Origin: Cynocephalus volans
Lineage: Eukaryota > Chordata > Mammalia > Dermoptera > Cynocephalidae
Direction of reading: 5' to 3'
DNA: 64,000 nucleotides
Assembly: GCF_027409185.1 (NCBI RefSeq)
Contig: NC_084475.1
Coordinates: 16,574,130-16,638,129 of the forward strand
Shown here: piece by piece, positions 39,585-53,500 of the stretch
Layout: each line of letters opens with the position of its first letter
Numbering within the stretch: position 1 is the first letter of the stretch
Position numbers and translations under genes: made by a program
Notes under the pieces: generated by a model
What the model was told of the DNA's origin: nothing
The model's input: the letters and a program-made list of their open reading frames with translations, nothing else
The model's database searches: none

Positions 39585-41661
39585 GTGAGCGGGCGCCCAG
39601 GCGGGGGCTGGAGAGGGAGGCGCGACCCCAGGACCAAGGAGGGACGCACAGAGACTGGGAGAGGACACCCAGAAGGCAAACGGACGGAGGCGGTGAGAGA
39701 GAAACGGGCGCGGAAGAGGAGACGGAGGACCGAGGAAGGGGGCCGCGGTGTCCCTCCATCAGGGGCGTCCTCCGGGCCTCGCAGGCTGGAGAATCCGGCT
39801 CTGCAGAGCCGCCTGCGCCTGACAATGCGCAGCGTTCCCTGGTACAGAGCGTTTTTGCATTTTTCATCTCGCTCGAGCTTATGCGCCGGTGAGGTTGGGA
39901 CGAGAGGAATTACTGTGCCCAATTCACATTAGGGATCGAGTTCCCGAGTCACTTGCTCAGAGTCGCCCAGCCAGTGACCGTGTGCGTGGAGCCAACAGTC
40001 TGTCTCCCAGCGCCGGCCTCCCAGCCACGGTTTGGTGGCTTGGCGCAGACGGTTGGTGTCTGGACTGTGGCACTTGGGTCCTTCACGAGGACACACGCCA
40101 GAGTCCGAGAGTCCGAGCTAGCGCGCCTGAGGGCCCCCGTTTGTTCTGCGCCCACCTCCAGGCTAGGGGTCTGGGGCGGGAAGAGTAATGCCCTCGGGTT
40201 CCCCCTTCCAGCCAGAAGAGAGCGCGGCACTTGGGGGGAGCCTGAAGGAACACCGGGGTGGCTCCTGGGGAGGGAACCCGGGTCTGATTCCGGTGTCCCC
40301 CCACCCGCTCTTCCAGACCTCCCCGGATACGCAGGGAGGCGAGGCCACGCTCCCCACACACATCCCATTTCCACAAGCGCGGAGTGGGTGGGTTCCGATC
40401 GCGCTGCGGGGACCCCCAGAGCTCCTTCTCTCAGGAATTGCCGAGAGGCTGTCCCTTGCCTGACTCGCCTGGTCCAGGCTGTCTGCGTGAGCCTCAGGTG
40501 CCTTGTCCTACCTCCTCGGGCGCCGTCACTATTGGGTAATCACCCGGGAACGCCGTAGCCGGTTCTCTTGGTGGCTCTGGGGTGCCTTCCAGGTGAAGTC
40601 TGTGGTCCCAGGTGAAGTCTGCTCCCGGCGGCAGCAGAAGAGTGGGCTAGATGCGACCTTTCCAGCTGCCGGCCCCGCCCCCCCCCCACACCCCGGGCTC
40701 CGCTGAGTGTCCGGGACGCGCTGGGACTCCCTCCTGGCCTGTGCGGTGTGACCTTGCGCTACAGATCTTCCTCGAGAGCGGGTGGGGCGCAGGGGGCGCC
40801 GTCCCGCCGGCGTGAGTCCTCCCGCTCCCGCTCACCCGACGTCTCCGTTCCCGGCTTGACCGCAGGTATCTGGCCATCCGCTACCCGCTGCACTCCCGCG
40901 AGCTGCGCACGCCCCGAAACGCGCTGGCAGCCATCGGGCTCATCTGGGGGCTGTCGCTGCTCTTCTCCGGGCCCTACCTGAGCTACTACCGCCAGTCGCG
41001 GCTGGCCAACCTGACGGTGTGCCACCCGGCGTGGAGCGCGCCTCGCCGCCGCGCCATGGACCTCTGCACCTTCGTCTTCAGCTACCTGCTGCCGGTGCTG
41101 GTTCTCGGCCTGACCTACGCGCGCACCCTGAGCTACCTCTGGCGCGCCGTCGACCCGGTGGCCGCGGGCTCGGGTGCCCGGCGCGCCAAGCGCAAGGTGA
41201 CGCGCATGATCCTCATTGTCGCCGCGCTCTTCTGCCTCTGCTGGCTGCCCCACCATGCGCTTATCCTCTGCGTGTGGTTCGGCCGCTTTCCGCTCACGCG
41301 CGCCACTTACGCGCTGCGCATACTCTCGCACCTGGTGTCCTACGCCAACTCCTGCGTCAACCCCATCGTCTACGCGCTGGTCTCCAAGCACTTCCGCAAG
41401 GGCTTCCGCAGGATCTGCGCGGGCCTCATGGGCCGCGCCCCGCGCCGAGCCTCGGGCCGCGTGTGCACTGCCGCGCCGGGCACCCACAGCGGCAGCGTGC
41501 AGGAGCGCGAGTCCACAGACCTGACGCACCTGAGCGAGGCGGCGAGGTCCCTTGTCCCTGCCCAGGCGCTTCTCAGACGCGCAGCCTCGAGCCGGGTCCC
41601 TGGCCCGTCCTGGAAGGACCAAAAGGCCCCCAACAGCATCCTGACAGTTAATGTGACCTGA
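39217..41661 (+). CDS. GALR2: GALR2, galanin receptor type 2 (two exons, complete)
   Basis: A class-A GPCR for galanin peptides, mainly coupled to Gq/11 at the plasma membrane. Exons 39217-39584 and 40866-41661 are joined by a 1281-base intron (gtgagc ... ccgcag) that splits the Arg codon of the DRY motif, as in other GALR genes. The product is 387 residues, the same length as human from memory. Visible: N-terminal NGS glycosylation site (residue 2), TM1 about 26-50, NLGVADLC in TM2, Cys in LLCK before TM3 paired with Cys175 of the second extracellular loop, DRY at 122-124, NLT at 171-173, CWLP at 248-251 in TM6 and NPIVY at 288-292 in TM7. The tail ends SILTVNVT. Residues about 353-367 appear to be read in a shifted frame relative to human (see findings). 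An AATAAA lies 73 bases after the stop. Confidence 0.97.
39585..40865 (+). other. GALR2: GALR2 intron
   Basis: GC-rich intron without recognisable repeats or conserved coding segments. Open frames in it lack family motifs. Confidence 0.8.
40866..41661 (+). CDS. GALR2: GALR2 exon 2
   Basis: Starts after ttgaccgcag, completing the Arg of DRY (then [18 protein letters not shown]), and runs through TM4-TM7 and the cytoplasmic tail to TGA at 41659-41661. Confidence 0.95.
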
Positions 41662-41733
41662 AGGCACTTGGGTACGCTTCCACGTTAAAGGGTTGGAGTC
41701 AGAGGTCAAGGATCGTAGCGAATTTCGTCTGTT

Positions 41734-41739
41734 AATAAA
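41734..41739 (+). terminator. GALR2: GALR2 polyadenylation signal
   Basis: Canonical AATAAA 73 bases downstream of the GALR2 stop codon, followed by a T/G-containing stretch. A short 3'UTR is plausible; usage is unproven. Confidence 0.6.
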
Positions 41740-41799
41740 ACGTGCAAACCATTTCACATGCATTAACGTGCTGTCTCCCCGCATTTCTCACTGTCATGA

Positions 41800-43025
41800 G
41801 GCTCCATGGGAAGAAGTCTCTGGGACTTCACGGGGGGCTACCAATAGATGGGTGCAGGGCCATTTGCTGAGCTACCAGAAAAGAGGGTGGCCCGCGTCAA
41901 AGGCAGACGGGTTAAACATCCTTCTAAGTATACCTGACTGAGGCTGGGGAGTGCACGGTGACCAAAGGCTCTTTGCATGTGGCAATCCAGAGGCATCTGG
42001 TGTATATACATCGCTGACCTAGCAGGTGGCATGCGTGCGACAGAGGCAAGTAGAGGATTTAAGTGCTCGATAGTCAGTCGATGACTGACATTACAGGTGT
42101 TCCTAGTCCAATTCGTGCACCAGGGTCTTGCCTGCTTTCGTCTCCCTGGGGTCCCTTTGAGTCTGGGCAGCCTGATCAGCCCCTACCCACTTTTGGCCTT
42201 GGTGTTTCCTTCCCTGGCTGCAGCTGGGCCAGGATCGGGTCTATAGCTGCTTGGTTTCTCCTCAGGGCCAGGAAAATGGCCTCGTGGCCAGGTTCTGCTT
42301 CAGGAGCGCAACAGACTCTAAAGCACTGCTAGGCTGGGGCGGGCTGAGAATCCAGTGAGGTAATAGGCACGCCCCAGGGCTTTACTCCTGAGCTGGCCTC
42401 TACGGGTCAGGTTTGCCCCACTCCCGGATTTCCTGAGCCTTTACATAAAATCAGCCCAGTGTTTAAGGAGAGGCGGGAAACTCAAAAGTGTCCCCATCTC
42501 ATGTCGTTGAGCACTGGGCTCTTTGGCCAAGGGCCTGGGTTTTTTGTTGTTGTTTGTTTTGTGGCTGGCCAGATCCAAACCCTTGACCTTGGTGTTATCA
42601 ACATCACATTTTACCGAGTGAGCTAACCTTCTAGGCAGGCTTGGGTTTTTAGTCAGGCTGGTGCCAGCCGCAGAAATCAGGAGAGTCCTGTGGCATCAGC
42701 CCTGATTGGAAGGACCAAGTTGGGGAGAAGTGGTCCAGGGTCTGCCCAGTCTCCCTTAGAGGGCTTTGAATGTGAGGACAATTCCAGGTGGTGGAAATGG
42801 AGCAGGACAGGGACTCCTAGGCAGGTGTAGGGTGGGCGGAGCTGGGTTCTGAGCTTTGTATTCGATGTTTGCTGAACCAGGGTGGGGAGTGCCAAGTCGA
42901 AGGCCCCAGAGTCCTTGCACAGAGCAGCTGTCTCTGGCCAACTGCTTAGTCCCCAAGGAAGTGACTGGAGCAGAGATTGTAGCTTAGGTGCTGCCTTGTC
43001 CAGCTCCTCCAAGCAGCCACTGACG
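41800..43025. other. GALR2-ZACN intergenic spacer
   Basis: No gene recognised. A minus-strand monomeric tRNA-derived SINE occupies 42541-42642. Confidence 0.5.
42541..42642 (-). repeat. Monomeric tRNA-Ile-derived SINE, decayed
   Basis: T-rich left end, then gtggctggccagatccaaac, ccttgaccttggtgttatca and ccgagtgagctaaccttcta, the reverse complement of a monomer. Confidence 0.75.
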
Positions 43026-46373
<3,348 letters not shown>

Positions 46374-47474
46374 TGGGGCAGGGCCTGGAGCTGCAGACCT
46401 CAGAATGCCGATTAGTTTCCTGTAGCTGAAACTTGGTGGGGGGGGGGGGCTCATGACAGGTCTCTAGAGAGAGGGGAGGAAGGTCAGCTCTCTTCCCTAA
46501 CCCTGGAGGACCCCAAGCCACCCTGAGCTCTCCTGTTAGCATACAAGCAAAGAGTGTGAAATTAACCCATCACCCAAGTGCATGCACCTCAAGAGTCTGT
46601 CTTCATTGAACTCAGCTGTTCACTCTCGTCCTAAGTAGGTGGGGCCCTACTTCACACCCTGACCCTCACTTTGCCCCTGAACTTCTCACCATTGCCCACC
46701 ATCTCCCAGCCCACACGCTCCTTCTGCTCAGCCACTGCTGCTCAGCCCTGGGCCAGGAGGCACTGATGTTGGGACTGGTAGGCAGGGGCTGAGAGGCAGG
46801 CTGCAGAGGGCAGGTCAGAACTCCTCCTCCTAATGCCTCCTGCAGTATGCTGGACCCCAGAGGGAATGGAGAGTGAGCAATCCTGCCCCCCGCCACCTAG
46901 GGCACTCCTGGGAGGCAGAACATCTCAGATCTCAGGGCTGTGGGTGATGGGGAATGCGTTTCCTGCACTAAATCCAAGAGTCTTCTGGCTGTGATGAGAG
47001 GTCCAGGTCCCGTGGCTGTGATGTGCCTGCTCTTCTGAGCCCTACCCACATTTCTGGGCTGAAGGGGGATTTCTCTGTCCCCAGCTCCGAGCGAGGCTGG
47101 AGATAGGATTGTTCTGCCCCCCACTCCTGGTCCACCGGAGGCAGCTGTGGGCACACGTCTCTGCCTTCCTTCCCTTCTTTCCTGTTTCGGAAGCCATCAG
47201 GTGGCCCCTGCAGGCGGTGGTCAAGGTCACAAAACCTAAGGTGTGAAGGGACCCCCGTGTTCTGAGAGAGTGTTGGCTTGGAGGGGAACGTGGGCTGCAG
47301 GAAGAAGCAGAAACCAGGACTAGAGGGCTCAGGTACAAGGCTCCCGGCTGGGCAGTGAAGAAAGGTCTCTTTCCAAAAGACTGCAAACTCGACCGACCCC
47401 AAGGCAAGTTAACACTGGTTTATCTGTCCAATAACATGGTTAGTCTGTTGAAGCAGGCAGAGATAGTAGCAGGC
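46374..47474. other. ZACN-EXOC7 tail-to-tail interval
   Basis: 1.1 kb between two convergent stop codons. It should hold both 3'UTRs. A reversed GATAAA-type signal (TTTATC, 47419-47424) lies near the EXOC7 stop, but no canonical signal stands out for either gene. A G9-10 run is at about 46437-46449. Confidence 0.5.
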
Positions 47475-47577
47475 TCAGGCGGAGGTGTCGAAAAGGCGCT
47501 CGATCATGTCTCCCACCTGCTCCACGCGGTACTTGATGTACTTCTCAGGGTTCTTGGTGAAGGGCACGCTGCCGTAC
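47475..47577 (-). CDS. EXOC7: EXOC7 last coding exon (PIP2-binding C-terminus)
   Basis: Encodes YGSVPFTKNPEKYIKYRVEQ, VGDMIERLFDTSA and TGA (complement of 47475-47477). The basic KNPEKYIKY segment is the family's phosphoinositide contact. Acceptor actcag. Confidence 0.96.
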
Positions 47578-50500
47578 CTGAGTAGGCACTGTGGTCAGGG
47601 GGAGGGGAGAGGCCTATCCCTTCCCTGGCTCCACCTGCAGCTTAAGGCTCTCCTGATAGGGTCTCAGAAATGGCATGGAGTGGCCCTGAGTGATGGCCCT
47701 GTCTGGCCCCACACCAAAGCCCAGGGCACTGGATCTTCCCTCTAGATCCACCACCCCCTCCTTTTTTACTACTGGAAGAAGAGAAAAGCAAAGAGACTGA
47801 GCTGGGGAGTGGCCGGGGAGGGGGGAGGGGGAGGGCGAGGAGGGCTCACCTGTGCAGAAAGGCCCCATAGGTCTCCTTGACAATGTTCTTCTGAGCCTGG
47901 CGAATCTTGTCCCTCTGCTCTGTGTCTGGAATAGCCCAGGCCTTCTGGATCTTGCATAGTTCTTCAAGGCCATCATTGAAGCCCTGGCCACCAGAAAGGT
48001 GGAAAGAGAGGGGATCCAGAAACAAATGCTTTGGGTCTGAGTCACCACAACAGCAGCAGCAAGCAGTGGAAGGGAGAGGACCCCAACTCACCTTAAAACG
48101 CTCCTTGATCATCTGTCGCTCCTTGTCCCGGAGCTGGGGGAGCCAGGAGAGATGACAGAAAAAGCTTTCCTCAGAGCAGAGCCACTCTGCCCCTGCTCCT
48201 TCCCCATACACCTCGGAGGGGGGCCCAGTCCTCTTTCCCGCTGCACTGATAGCCATGTGCATCCTTTGCTCTCTGATCCCCAAGAGACGTTTGTCCATTT
48301 TTCCCCCAGAGATGCAACAAAAAGTATCACATCTGCTAGACACCCCCTCCCAACCCACGCCTTCAGCCCACCTTGACTCCCGGTTGGAACACAGGTAGAT
48401 TCCTCTCTGCGATGTAATCGGTCACCTTTAACCAACTGCCAGACACGGGGAGAAATGTGAGGGCAGAGGAGGGACAGCCTCGCTTGGGGGGCGGGGGAAG
48501 TGGTAGGAATCGATCTGGGTCACAACTAAGCAAAATAACAGATTTTTTCCTTGGAAACAGAAAATGTTTAAGCTGCTCACTTTGAAAATGAAGGACAGGA
48601 AACACGGGGTGGTCAATAAACTGAACAAATACTATCCAGTACACCTCACGTCGGTATCAGGACAAATTAAGATGGAGAAGCAGATGAGAAAGAAAGGTGG
48701 GGGCAGAGCACAGAGAAATGGGAAGGAAGAGGGAAACACACTGAAAAGGAAGAAATGAGGACTAGAAGAGCAGAGAGGGCACTGGAGAGAGGCTCAGCCA
48801 AGTTCAAGAGCTCCTGCAACCCTGCTCTTCTCTTGGGCTGAACATTACGCACGTCTTCCACAGCGCTTCTGTTATTCTTAGCCTGCGACACTTGGCAGAC
48901 CACCCTCTGAACAGGCTAGCAATAGTGGCCCCTAGTGGGCAGGAGTGCTAGGGGCAGGGGCTTCTCTCTCCGCACCATGAATTTGATTAAAAAACAAGTG
49001 AAGGATTGGGGCCCACAGGGCAGCAGTTCCCCAAGGGTGACCCCTCTTCAGCTGGGCCCAGCATCCAGAGGGTCTGAGAAGGCAGAGTGAGTGGTGGGCA
49101 TGGGTGGGAGAGAGGGCTGAGACAGTGGGGCCTATGCAGGAGCGGGGACAGGCCCAGCCTCTCACCTGCGCTGGTAGGTCTGGATCTGTTGCTCAATGTG
49201 CTCCCGGTAGGAGCGCTCGGCAGTCTTCTGGGTTACAGCCACCAGCTGGATCAGCTCAGACCTGGGTGGGGTAGGGGAGAAAGAAGGACAGAGTTGGCTC
49301 CCAGGCCCGGAGCTGCCGGCCACTGCAGCAACACCAGGAGGACCTTCCCATCCCACCCCCGATCTTCAGGAGCTCTAAGGCGGCAGCACTCATACCTCCC
49401 TAGGTCCTGGGACTGAAGAATACAGCACCCTCCTCCCCACCTGTGTACAGTGCGGAGGGCACAGCCAGCCCTGGGAGGGCAGAGCCTGGCACGGCTGCAC
49501 AGGCCACTTACTTCTCCAGTGACTTGAGGATGTAGTTGTAGTTGTTGTGCAGGAAGATGGCGCTCAGGGCTGGGTCCTCATACACCTTGGACTTGCTCAG
49601 CAAGTTTAATTGCAGGTTGCCGAGGACTTTACCTGCACAGGGAAAGATGGGGCCATGCCCACCATGGCAGTCTGACCAAAATGCCCCAATCCCAGGCCCT
49701 ACTAACTGACTCCTATCCATTACTCCCTGTCCCTCCTGACTCCAGACTCCTGGGGCCTTAGGAGCCCTGTCCCAATTCCCTGTGGTCTCCAAACTAGGGG
49801 GTAGGTTGCAATTCCAAAGGTCAGGTGGGGCTCAGGAGAGGGACCCAGGAACAGCGGGAGAAGGAAGAGAAAAGGCAGAGGACACAGGTTCTGCTCAAGA
49901 GAACACTCACAGATATAGGTGCTTAGCAGTCGCTTGCTGAACTCGGAGCTGTAGCTGGTGGCTGAAGAACTGGTCTCTGTGAGAGAAGTCCTACCATTGC
50001 AGCAGCGGTGGCAGCAGCCAAGACCTTGAAGGTCCTTCCCCCAGCCCAAGGAGCAGCCTGAGGAAGTGCTGGGAGAGGCTCTGGGCTTCCTCAGGCAGAG
50101 CTGGGTGCCTGCTGAGCTGCAGGGCTGCCCGCTGTCGCAGCAAGCACTGATCTTGGGGTGGCATGGTTAAGAAGCTGCCTGTGTCAGCAGGAAGGCTGCA
50201 GGACAGGAGTGGAACACCAGCGCCCTTCCCCATTCCCCGACCCATGCTGGGTGGTATCTATAAAGCCCACTTTTCCCATCTGCCAACAGCAAAGTCTTAG
50301 AATGGGCTTCCACAGCTTCTCCACCTTCTTCACATACTTCCCACACCCCCTCTACCAAGCCCTTCTGAACAGAGGGGACCCGCTGCTGCACAGAGTGGGA
50401 GGCTTAGCGGGGAGAGGCAGGCATGGGGGAGGGGCTGGGCCAGCCTTGAGGGTGTGTTCAGGGTGCTGGACCCAGCAGGGTGCTGCCTGGACAAACTCAG

Positions 50501-53500
50501 AGATGGGAAGTGGCCAGAAAGGGAGCTGAGAGAGTAGAGAGCACCCTGGAAGAACTCATGTCCCTGCTGACCCCTGCTCCCCAACAGGTCCTGAGAGTCA
50601 GTCCCCAGGGAACCACGTCACCCACGGGGCTGTGGAGGGGGAAAGTGGGGCTGCAGGGCCGCACTGCTTACCTCGGGGGTCTAAAGGAATATTGTATGTG
50701 TCCCCAAGAACTACGGAGTGAAAGGCAGTGCACACAGAGGGGACGAAGGCAGAGAAAAAGGAGGGAGAAAGATGCAAAGTACAAAAACGGGTTAGAAACA
50801 GATGTGTCAGCCCAAGTCAAGCAGACCCCTCCCCAGGACAGCCAGAGCACAGACAGCAGGACACACCCGGTGGAACCCGCAGAAGACCCGGGAACACACT
50901 GGAAAGTGGAGATCTGAAGAGCCATAGGCCAGGGGCTGCCCTTTGCTCCTGCCCCCAAAATGAGGGATGAAGGGAGGGTCTGGGGACCTCAGTGCTTGGA
51001 GTGACCCGAAAATGTGTTCTCCTTACATGTCAACCTCCCAAGCTCCAGTCCCAGGGTAGTGGCCAGCAGGAGGACACCCAGCTGGCCCAGAGATGCCACC
51101 CACTGAAAGGTCAGCTGTGTGAGACACATCAGGAGAACAGGGAGACACGAGAGGCAGTGGAGGAATGTGGAAGGAGGGGCAGGGGCAGAAAGGGCACCTT
51201 CAAACCAGCCAGTGCCACTCACAGAGTGAGGATGGTTGGAGGAGCCGAAGGAGGGGCCGGGGTCCAGTCACAAAAGACACAGGCAGACCTCGCTTTCCCG
51301 ATGCTCAGCCCAGATGGCCCCACAGCCTCGGGGTCTCTCCACCAGCCACATCTCAATCCCACCCTATAGACTGGAGGAGGTCTCCTCACCGAGCCCTTGC
51401 CCTCACCCAGAGGAGGTCAGGGCTTCCTGGGAGGCCTACCCCACGTCTTCAGGGAGGAGTGGGGCACGGGCAGGCAGCCCAGCTCAAATGTGCCAAGTAC
51501 CTTGGGAGGCCAGCATGGCACCTGCTGTTTCCTGGAAGTCCAGAAGCTGCTGCAGGAAGAGGATGGCCTGGGTGGGGAGGAAACAGGTCCAGGAAGAAGG
51601 TCAAGTGGCAGGACCCATTCTGACTGCCTCCCACAATGCACCCGTCTGACCAACTGGGGCAAGCCCAGGGCCAGCAATCTGCCCAGTGAAAAGGTGGCTG
51701 GAAACTGTGTATTTCTTCCTTTGGGCTCTGGCCTGCTGGGGAGGCCCTGTCTGCTGGAGACACTAAGCACTCCCCATCCGTCGTGCCATCAGTGACTGTC
51801 CATGAAGGCACGAGCGGCTCTGGAACCTCTGCAGGTGCTGATGCCTGGTGCCTGGCCTGGAGCCCCTCGTGTCTCCTCCCTTCCCTCCCCAGGTGTCCTT
51901 GGCGGCACCTACGTTGCTTGTGAGCTCGTGAACGGTGCCGTCCTTGGGCATGTTGTACTCCTTGTCCGGGTCATTCTGTGGAAAAAACAGCCTCTGTTTC
52001 CCTGCAATGGCTCCCACATGCCCCAGTCTGCCTGCTCATGGCGCCACCTCCTGACAGGTGGTGTTAGGACGCCCCTCCGGCACAAAGGCTGAGCAAGACA
52101 GGACCAAAGGTGAGACAGGAGCTTTGGGCCTCAGAGGGCTCTGCAGCCCTGGGGGAGGAAAGGGAGGCACGTGGGTATCGCAGGAGACCAGTAGCGCAGT
52201 CAGCTTCCCAACACAGCAGACCCACCCACCCCTCCCGGAGGCCTGTGCTCTGAAGGGGTTCCCAGAGCCTAGTGACGGATGGCCCTGATCTTTGGCCCCA
52301 CAGCTAGGCCTGGTAGGCACGGAGGGAAGGAAGACAGGTACCTTGATGTTGTCTGCAAAGTCCTCCAGCGCTTTGGCTCCAATGGTCTCCATGGAGGTGA
52401 TGAGGCCAGGCAGCTTGTTCTTGGTGCTGGCGGCCGTGCCCTGAGGCAGGAAGCACATGCTGTGCCCCAGCCACAGCCCAGAGCGCAGGGCCCAGGACCC
52501 AGAGCCCAGAGCCCAGCCTCAGCCCTCCCCAGCAGGCTATGCCTGCAGCCCAGCTGCTCCACTGCCCCTCGCCCCAGGGGACTGACTCTCTGGCACATGG
52601 GAGCCTCCAGCTCTCCTTCAATCCCCCTGTGAGCATCTTGACCTGCCCAGGGCCTGCAGAAGCTGCCTCTGTTCGCCCTCAGAGCAGAGGTGTGGGGGCG
52701 TAGAAATGGATTCTCCCAGGGAGCAGGGAGAGAGGCCATGCTGGGCGACAGGGTTCCTCCTGCCTGTGTCTCCAAGGGCCTCCCTGTCCACACACCTGGA
52801 GCACCTGGTCAAACTCAGGTTTGGTCTGTTTGAGGTGCCGCAGGATGGGGAAGACGGTGAGCACCGTGGAGAAGTCGTGGCGGATGATGGCCTTGCGGGC
52901 AGCAGCCACGATGTTCTCTCCCTCCAGCATCAGCCCATCCAGCGCATCCTGAGAAGGGCAGGGGACGGCTCAGGGAGGGGCAGAATGCTGAGAGCTGGTT
53001 CCCAGGGATGGTGTGTGCACCTGGTGCACTGTGGAAGGAAGCCAGCATACAGTGGCAGGGAGAGGGGCGATGGGGAGGTACTGAGGGGCCACCCGGGACA
53101 GGTCCCCAGGGCATGAGGTGGAGGTGGTAGCTGGAGTTAAGGGCTTCAGACAACAGGCCTGCCTCGCACTCAAGATTCTGCAGTGACAGCTCTTGCTGGG
53201 GCTGGCTGGGCAGAGCCCCTGGGGTGGGGCAGGGCAGGACCTGGATCAAGGAGTCAAAGGTTTTTTTCTGATGGTGCTCAGGGATGATGTCGGTCAGCAG
53301 CTGGTACTCGCTCTGGGCTAGCTTGACAAAGGCACTGACGCAGTGAATGTAGGCGTCGGTCTCCACATCCAGCATGTCATCTCTCCCTGTGGGGACAGCA
53401 GTGCCCTTGAGCTTCAGGTCCGGGGCAGCCACTCTCCCTGCTGGGCGGCGTGGGTCTCCCCAGCTCCCGGCCTGTCACCCAGACCGGCAGCAGATGGGGA

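Larger units (their letters stand above)
38600..41660 (+). promoter_or_regulatory. GALR2: CpG island covering GALR2 promoter and gene body
   Basis: Dense CpG from about 38.6 kb through both GALR2 exons. No TATA box is recognised before the ATG at 39217. Many long open frames on both strands here are by-products of the high GC content. Confidence 0.6.

Noticed and set aside
39147-39932. 261-residue open frame overlapping GALR2 exon 1, and similar long frames on both strands at 38.5-41.8 kb
   Set aside because: They are Arg/Pro/Gly-rich, cross the GALR2 splice donor, and arise from high GC content. The GALR2 frame alone has GPCR motifs.
52815-53432. 205-residue open frame considered as a single exon
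   Set aside because: It spans an EXOC7 exon and intron sequence. The internal donor at 53239-53240 and phase agreement with the next exon define the true boundary.
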